Below, one piece after another: positions 59,751 through 64,000 of a stretch of 64,000 nucleotides of DNA. Made by a program: the position numbers and the translations under genes. Position 1 is the first letter of the stretch. Each line of letters begins with the position of its first letter. Below the pieces are notes generated by a model. That model was not told the DNA's origin. It was given only the letters and a program-made list of their open reading frames with translations, and ran no database searches. This DNA comes from an uncultured Lentisphaeria bacterium (GTDB lineage: Bacteria > Verrucomicrobiota > Lentisphaeria > Victivallales > UBA1829): assembly GCA_905197955.1 (NCBI GenBank), contig CAJKAR010000006.1:84924-148923 (forward strand). Direction: 5' to 3'.

Positions 59751-62700
59751 ATGCGAACGAAAATCCGACCGTATCTGCTGCTGGCAGCAGGAGCGCTGAT
59801 TCTGGCAGTGCTCGCAGGGATCTGGCAGTTTTATGCCTCGCCGACCAGAGTGGCATTCGTCAATTATCCGGAGTACATTCTTGCCCCGCTTCTGGACCAG
59901 AAGATCAATCCTTCGATCGAGGTGACGGCTCTGCAATGGAAAGAGGAAAACGGAGAGGAGCTGAAGAAATTCGACTGCATCATCTTCTTCGGCATGGGAC
60001 TCCATTTCACGGAAAAACAGCAGGAAATTCTTTCCACGCTGAAAAAGCCCATCTATACGACAGCTTCCACACGTCAGGAAACCGCCCTGAATACGCTGAC
60101 GGAAGAACAGTTAAAAAATCTGCAAGCCTATCTCGGCGCCGGCGGGAAAGAGAACTTCCGGCGGATGCTGGACTTCATCCGCTATGACATCGACGGAAAA
60201 CGCATCAAAGCTCCACGACCGGAACCGCCGAAAAAGATCGAGCGTCGTCCCTTTTTCCATGTTCATGAAGATGATTCGTTCAAAACGTATCGGGAATATC
60301 TTGCCTGGTACAAAAAGAGCGGACGGTACAGAGAAGGCGCGGCAACAGTTTGTCTGCTTTCCGGAAACGGAGGCGGAGCGCTGGAGGATCTGATTACGGC
60401 TCTGGAGAAAAAAGGTCTGAATGTGGTGGCGGCGCACGGCATGTGGAATCCGGGCGCCATGCTGGAGCAGGTCAAGCCGGATCTCATCATCTATCAGCCG
60501 CACGGACGGCTTGGAGAAAACACGGTGGAACTGCTTCGGAAATACAATGTTCCGCTTTTCTGTCCGATCAAGGTCAGCCAGCCGTACGAGGAATATCTGC
60601 GGGACCAGCGGGGAATGACCGGCGGGATGCTGAGTCAGAGCATCACAATGCCGGAGCTGGACGGGGGAGCGGTTCCGTTCGTTCTCTCGGCGCTCTACCG
60701 CAATAAGCGCGGACTGCTGGAGTTCCGGACGATCCCGGATCGTCTGGAGCGCTTCGCGGAACTGGTAAGAAAAACAACGGAACTCAAACGCAAAAAAAAT
60801 GCGGAAAAAAAGATTGCGATCATCTATTACGGCTCCATCGGGAAGGAAGCGGCAACGGCGGGACTTGGAATTTCGCAATCCATCCTGAATGTGCTCAGAC
60901 GGATGCGCGATGCCGGATATCACACGGGGCCCCTCCCTGAAAATGTCGAAGAGCTGGATCGGGAAATCGCGGCTGGAACAAGAACGTTCGGGACAAACGC
61001 GGGAAAAGCGGAAGCGGAAAAAACGGTTCAGCGGATTCAGACTGTCACAATCACTCCGGAGGAATATCACGCATGGGTGAAAAAGAGCATGCCGGAGGAT
61101 CTTTACCGGACTGTGACTGAGCGCTATGGAGAATTCCCCGGCAAATCCTATCGGACACGGGAAGGGAACATGGCGATCGGCCGGATTCAATTCGGGAACA
61201 TCATTCTGATGCCGCAGTCGCTGCCCGGAGAAGGAAGCGATGAAAGCAAACTGGTGCACGGCGTCAAGATGGCTCCGCCGCACACTTACATTGCAACGTA
61301 TCTTTATATCCGTCACGGCTTCCAGGCGGATGCGATGATGCATTTCGGCACACACGGCAGTCTGGAATTCACGCCGTGGAAGCAGGTGGCGCTTTCCAGT
61401 TACGACTGGCCGGATATTCTGGTCGGAGAGATGCCGCATTATTATCTTTACATCATTAACAACGTCGGGGAAGCGCAGATTGCGAAACGACGCAGTTACG
61501 CCACAATGGTCAGTCATCTGACCGCTCCTTTCATGCAGGCGGACGGCTATGGAGCCATTTCTCAGCTTCACGAAAAACTGGAGCAGTACGAAGCCGCGGG
61601 AAATCCGATGCTCAAGGCGGAATACGCAAAAACGATCCGGGAAATCGCTCTGAAGGAACATTATGACCGCGACCTCAAGCTCTCGCCGGAGTTCGCTGCG
61701 GGAAAACTGAACAGCGAGGATTTCGGCAGACTTCATAATTTCGTTCACGAAATTCAGGACAGCAAAGTCAACCGCGGAATGTATGTAATCGGCCGTCCCT
61801 ACACGGAGGAGGAGGCGAACGAGACCGCGCGCCTGATGACGGTCGATGCCATCGCGGACGCCCTCTTCAAAGCCGATCTTGAGGCCGGAAAGGTCAAGGA
61901 GAGTCAGCGGCAGGATCTCCACTTCTTCACGGAACATTATCTGAACAAGGCACATGCACGGGCACGGGAGGCGCTTGTCAATCCGGGAAAATTCAGGAAA
62001 ACGCAGCAGAAGTCTTCCGTTCCTCCGGAACATGCCATGAATGCCGGGGAAGAGGAAATGCGGAAGATCATGGAGTCTGGAAAACTTCCCGACGGTCGTG
62101 ACATTCCCCCCGCCATGGCAGCGGCAATGCAGCAGATGGCTCCGAAACAGAACAGGCGGGGAGCATCTTCACGCGGAAGAGGACGTTTCCAGCGCCGTGT
62201 TCCGAAACCCAAACCGCAGCCGGAAGAGATTACGTTCCGGGCGAAAGCGGATCTTCTGAAATCGACCGAAGCGGAACTGGTCTCCATCCTCAATGCTTTT
62301 GCGGGGGGGTATCTGGCGCCCTCCCCCGGAGGCGATCCGGTTCTGAATCCGGATACGGTGCCGACGGGGAAGAATCTCTATGGAATTGATCCGGAACGCA
62401 CGCCGACGAAAGAGAGCTACGCGGTCGGGAAACAGCTTGCGGAGGCGCTGATCGAAGCCCGGAAAAAAGCAACGGGAGAGTATCCGAAAAAGGTCGGCTT
62501 CTCTCTGTGGGGCGGTGAATTCATCCGGACGCAGGGGGTCAACATTGCGGAAATCTTCTCGCTGCTCGGAGTGGAACCGGTATGGGATTCCCGCGGGAGA
62601 GTGCAGGATGTGAGATTGATCCCCATGTCGGAGCTGAAACGTCCGCGCATCGACGTGGTCGTGCAGACTTCCGGACAGTTCCGCGGCGCGGCGACCAGCC

Positions 62701-63875
62701 GGATGAAGCTCATTGACAAGGCGGTGAGACTTGCCGCGACCGATCCGGATGGGGAATTCGGAAACTTCGTCCGGGAAGGATCCATGGAGATCGTCAAAGA
62801 GCTGATCGCGGCGGGAATGTCGCCTGAAAAGGCCAGATCGCTCAGCAATGCGCGTCTGTTCGGCGGAGTCAACGGGAACTTCGGCACCGGGGTCACGGGA
62901 ATGGTTCAGAACAGCGGAAAATGGGAGGATACCAAAGGAATTGCCGAGGTCTATCTCAACAACATGGGGGCGCTCTACACGGATGAGCACTGGGGAGAGC
63001 ATGTGCCGGGGGTGTTCAAGGCGGCGCTCGCAAATACCGATGCGGTGGTGCAGTCGCGTTCCTCCAACAGCTGGGGACCGCTCTCGCTGGATCATGTTTA
63101 TGAATTCACCGGCGGGCTCAGTCTCGCGGTCCGTCATGTGACGGGGAAGGATCCGGGGGCCTATTTCAACGATCTGCGCACTCCGGGCCGCGCAAAAGTC
63201 CAGGAAGCCGGAGAAGCTGCTATGGTCGAAGCAAGAAGCACCGTGCTCAATCCGAAGTACATCTCGGAAATGATGAAGGAAGGCGCTTCCGCAACAGGTA
63301 GTTTTGTGGAAGTGTTTCACAATACGTTCGGATGGGAAGTCATGAAGCCGGATCTCCTTGAGGATCACCTCTGGCAGGAGTATAAGGAGGTCTATGTGGA
63401 TGACAAGCTCAAGCTCGATATCCGGAACTATTTTGAGAAAAATAATCCGGCGGCTCTCCAGGAGATGACCGCGGTCATGCTCGAAGCGGTCAGAAAAGGA
63501 TATTGGAACGCTGATCCGGAGACGATCCGTCAGATTGCCGAAACTCACACGAAACTGATGAAAAAGTTCGATCTGCCTCCGCACAGGAATGAAAAACTGC
63601 GCGAAATGATTAAAAATCATCTGAAAGATCCGGAATTGCGGAAAGCCTATCAGCAGCAGATCGAAAAACTGATCGACCGCCAGCGGAAACAGGCGGAAAA
63701 TCAGAAAAAAATCGAGGAAGAAGTCTCAGGACAGAAACTGAAAGAACAGACCATCGAACCTCAGGAAAAGACAAAACCTAATCAGAAAGCGGTTTTCTTT
63801 ACCATTCTAGGGATTGTTCTTCTGGCTGTCTTCGCGGTCATTGTCGGAAGCCGCAGAAGGGAAAAAGCAGAATAA
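59751..63875 (+). CDS. Membrane-anchored CobN/BchH/HmuS-like chelatase large subunit
   Basis: The 1374-residue protein belongs to the CobN/BchH family, which moves metal into or out of tetrapyrroles. Residues 6-28 and about 1346-1366 are membrane helices, and the whole family domain lies between, so it is probably periplasmic. Family landmarks include MMHFGTHGSLEFTPWKQ, VHGVKMAPPHTYIATY and NSWGPLSLDHVYEFTGGLS. An Arg/Gly/Pro-rich insert sits near residues 796-825. Anchored CobN relatives of this kind occur in Bacteroidota heme and cobalamin loci (HmuS, BtuS). No ChlI/ChlD-type partner or receptor is adjacent. It has its own promoter and terminator. Confidence 0.85.
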   Translation: MRTKIRPYLLLAAGALILAVLAGIWQFYASPTRVAFVNYPEYILAPLLDQKINPSIEVTALQWKEENGEELKKFDCIIFFGMGLHFTEKQQEILSTLKKPIYTTASTRQETALNTLTEEQLKNLQAYLGAGGKENFRRMLDFIRYDIDGKRIKAPRPEPPKKIERRPFFHVHEDDSFKTYREYLAWYKKSGRYREGAATVCLLSGNGGGALEDLITALEKKGLNVVAAHGMWNPGAMLEQVKPDLIIYQPHGRLGENTVELLRKYNVPLFCPIKVSQPYEEYLRDQRGMTGGMLSQSITMPELDGGAVPFVLSALYRNKRGLLEFRTIPDRLERFAELVRKTTELKRKKNAEKKIAIIYYGSIGKEAATAGLGISQSILNVLRRMRDAGYHTGPLPENVEELDREIAAGTRTFGTNAGKAEAEKTVQRIQTVTITPEEYHAWVKKSMPEDLYRTVTERYGEFPGKSYRTREGNMAIGRIQFGNIILMPQSLPGEGSDESKLVHGVKMAPPHTYIATYLYIRHGFQADAMMHFGTHGSLEFTPWKQVALSSYDWPDILVGEMPHYYLYIINNVGEAQIAKRRSYATMVSHLTAPFMQADGYGAISQLHEKLEQYEAAGNPMLKAEYAKTIREIALKEHYDRDLKLSPEFAAGKLNSEDFGRLHNFVHEIQDSKVNRGMYVIGRPYTEEEANETARLMTVDAIADALFKADLEAGKVKESQRQDLHFFTEHYLNKAHARAREALVNPGKFRKTQQKSSVPPEHAMNAGEEEMRKIMESGKLPDGRDIPPAMAAAMQQMAPKQNRRGASSRGRGRFQRRVPKPKPQPEEITFRAKADLLKSTEAELVSILNAFAGGYLAPSPGGDPVLNPDTVPTGKNLYGIDPERTPTKESYAVGKQLAEALIEARKKATGEYPKKVGFSLWGGEFIRTQGVNIAEIFSLLGVEPVWDSRGRVQDVRLIPMSELKRPRIDVVVQTSGQFRGAATSRMKLIDKAVRLAATDPDGEFGNFVREGSMEIVKELIAAGMSPEKARSLSNARLFGGVNGNFGTGVTGMVQNSGKWEDTKGIAEVYLNNMGALYTDEHWGEHVPGVFKAALANTDAVVQSRSSNSWGPLSLDHVYEFTGGLSLAVRHVTGKDPGAYFNDLRTPGRAKVQEAGEAAMVEARSTVLNPKYISEMMKEGASATGSFVEVFHNTFGWEVMKPDLLEDHLWQEYKEVYVDDKLKLDIRNYFEKNNPAALQEMTAVMLEAVRKGYWNADPETIRQIAETHTKLMKKFDLPPHRNEKLREMIKNHLKDPELRKAYQQQIEKLIDRQRKQAENQKKIEEEVSGQKLKEQTIEPQEKTKPNQKAVFFTILGIVLLAVFAVIVGSRRREKAE

Positions 63876-63899
63876 CAAAGCTGTCGCAAGGAAGAGAGA

Positions 63900-63939
63900 C
63901 CCGATCCCGGTACTGTCCGCCGGGATCGGGTTGTTTTTT
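63900..63939 (+). terminator. Intrinsic terminator after the CobN-like gene
   Basis: CCCGATCCCGG and CCGGGATCGGG form an 11-bp perfect stem with a nine-base loop, followed by TTG and six T. It lies 25 bases past the stop, so the gene is monocistronic. The last 60 bases of the window are AT-rich with nothing seen. Confidence 0.88.
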
Positions 63940-64000
63940 ATTTTTGAGGTAATTTCAAAATAAAAAATTAAAATCACTTGAAAAAAGTCAGCTGAAAGTT

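Noticed and set aside
60111..62033. 640-codon frame on the minus strand
   Set aside because: It is antisense to the CobN-like gene, which has clear family motifs.

Overview
The window reads as a chromosomal segment of a Gram-negative, saccharolytic anaerobe of the PVC group, most likely Lentisphaerota (Victivallis-like). The inference rests on a pseudopilin with a Lentisphaerae-style HFTLIELLIV signal, lipid A synthesis (LpxA), lipoproteins, a Tad-type ATPase carrying an FHA domain, and a small lysine/arginine-rich MGQQYNK protein. No phage, insertion sequence, CRISPR array or rRNA gene was found. The only RNA gene I can call firmly is a tRNA-Gly(GCC).

Layout. 0-4 kb (+): typA, the 35-aa basic protein with its own promoter and terminator, lpxA and a NIF3-like gene. 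4-15 kb (-): an MsbA-like exporter with a sugar aminotransferase; galK with a GT-C-like membrane protein; two small secreted or membrane proteins; a U32-like/IclR pair; and a QueG-related Fe-S protein. 14.8-20.9 kb (+): a polysaccharide-use locus of GntR/LacI-type regulator, pseudopilin-like protein, heparinase II/III lyase and GPH-type transporter. 20.9-31.8 kb (-): an unbroken 11-gene run, cpaB, FHA-tadA, tadB, tadC, DUF192, FHA membrane protein, PEGA lipoprotein, membrane protein, rsmG, a solute-binding protein and a DUF4105 protein. It holds a Tad engine but no pilin, secretin, TadZ or prepilin peptidase. 32-35.4 kb: secreted proteins and a second QueG-like protein. 35.4-44.1 kb (-): ppiD-like, speD, speE, gldA-like, gldFG fusion, DUF4340 and trmB.

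44.3-49.1 kb: a histidine phosphatase, a second GPH transporter divergent from a second GntR-type regulator with paired 24-bp repeats between them, and rnhC. 49.2-52.9 kb (-): a split MacAB-type exporter and tRNA-Gly. 53-59.4 kb: a GH95 fucosidase, an alkylguanine transferase, a CsoR-like regulator with a P1B ATPase, and an SDR epimerase. 59.7-64 kb: a membrane-anchored CobN/HmuS-like chelatase behind a large inverted repeat.

How the parts fit: two regulator-transporter sets, a fucosidase, a lyase and galK suggest use of host or marine glycans. The FHA proteins and the PEGA lipoprotein look like envelope parts of a Tad-derived machine. Metal handling appears twice, in csoR/P1B ATPase and in the CobN-like protein. 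At eight sites I see a TTGAAA-like -35 with a TATATT -10, which may be the local house-keeping promoter form. Function calls come from reading motifs by eye; no database search was run.
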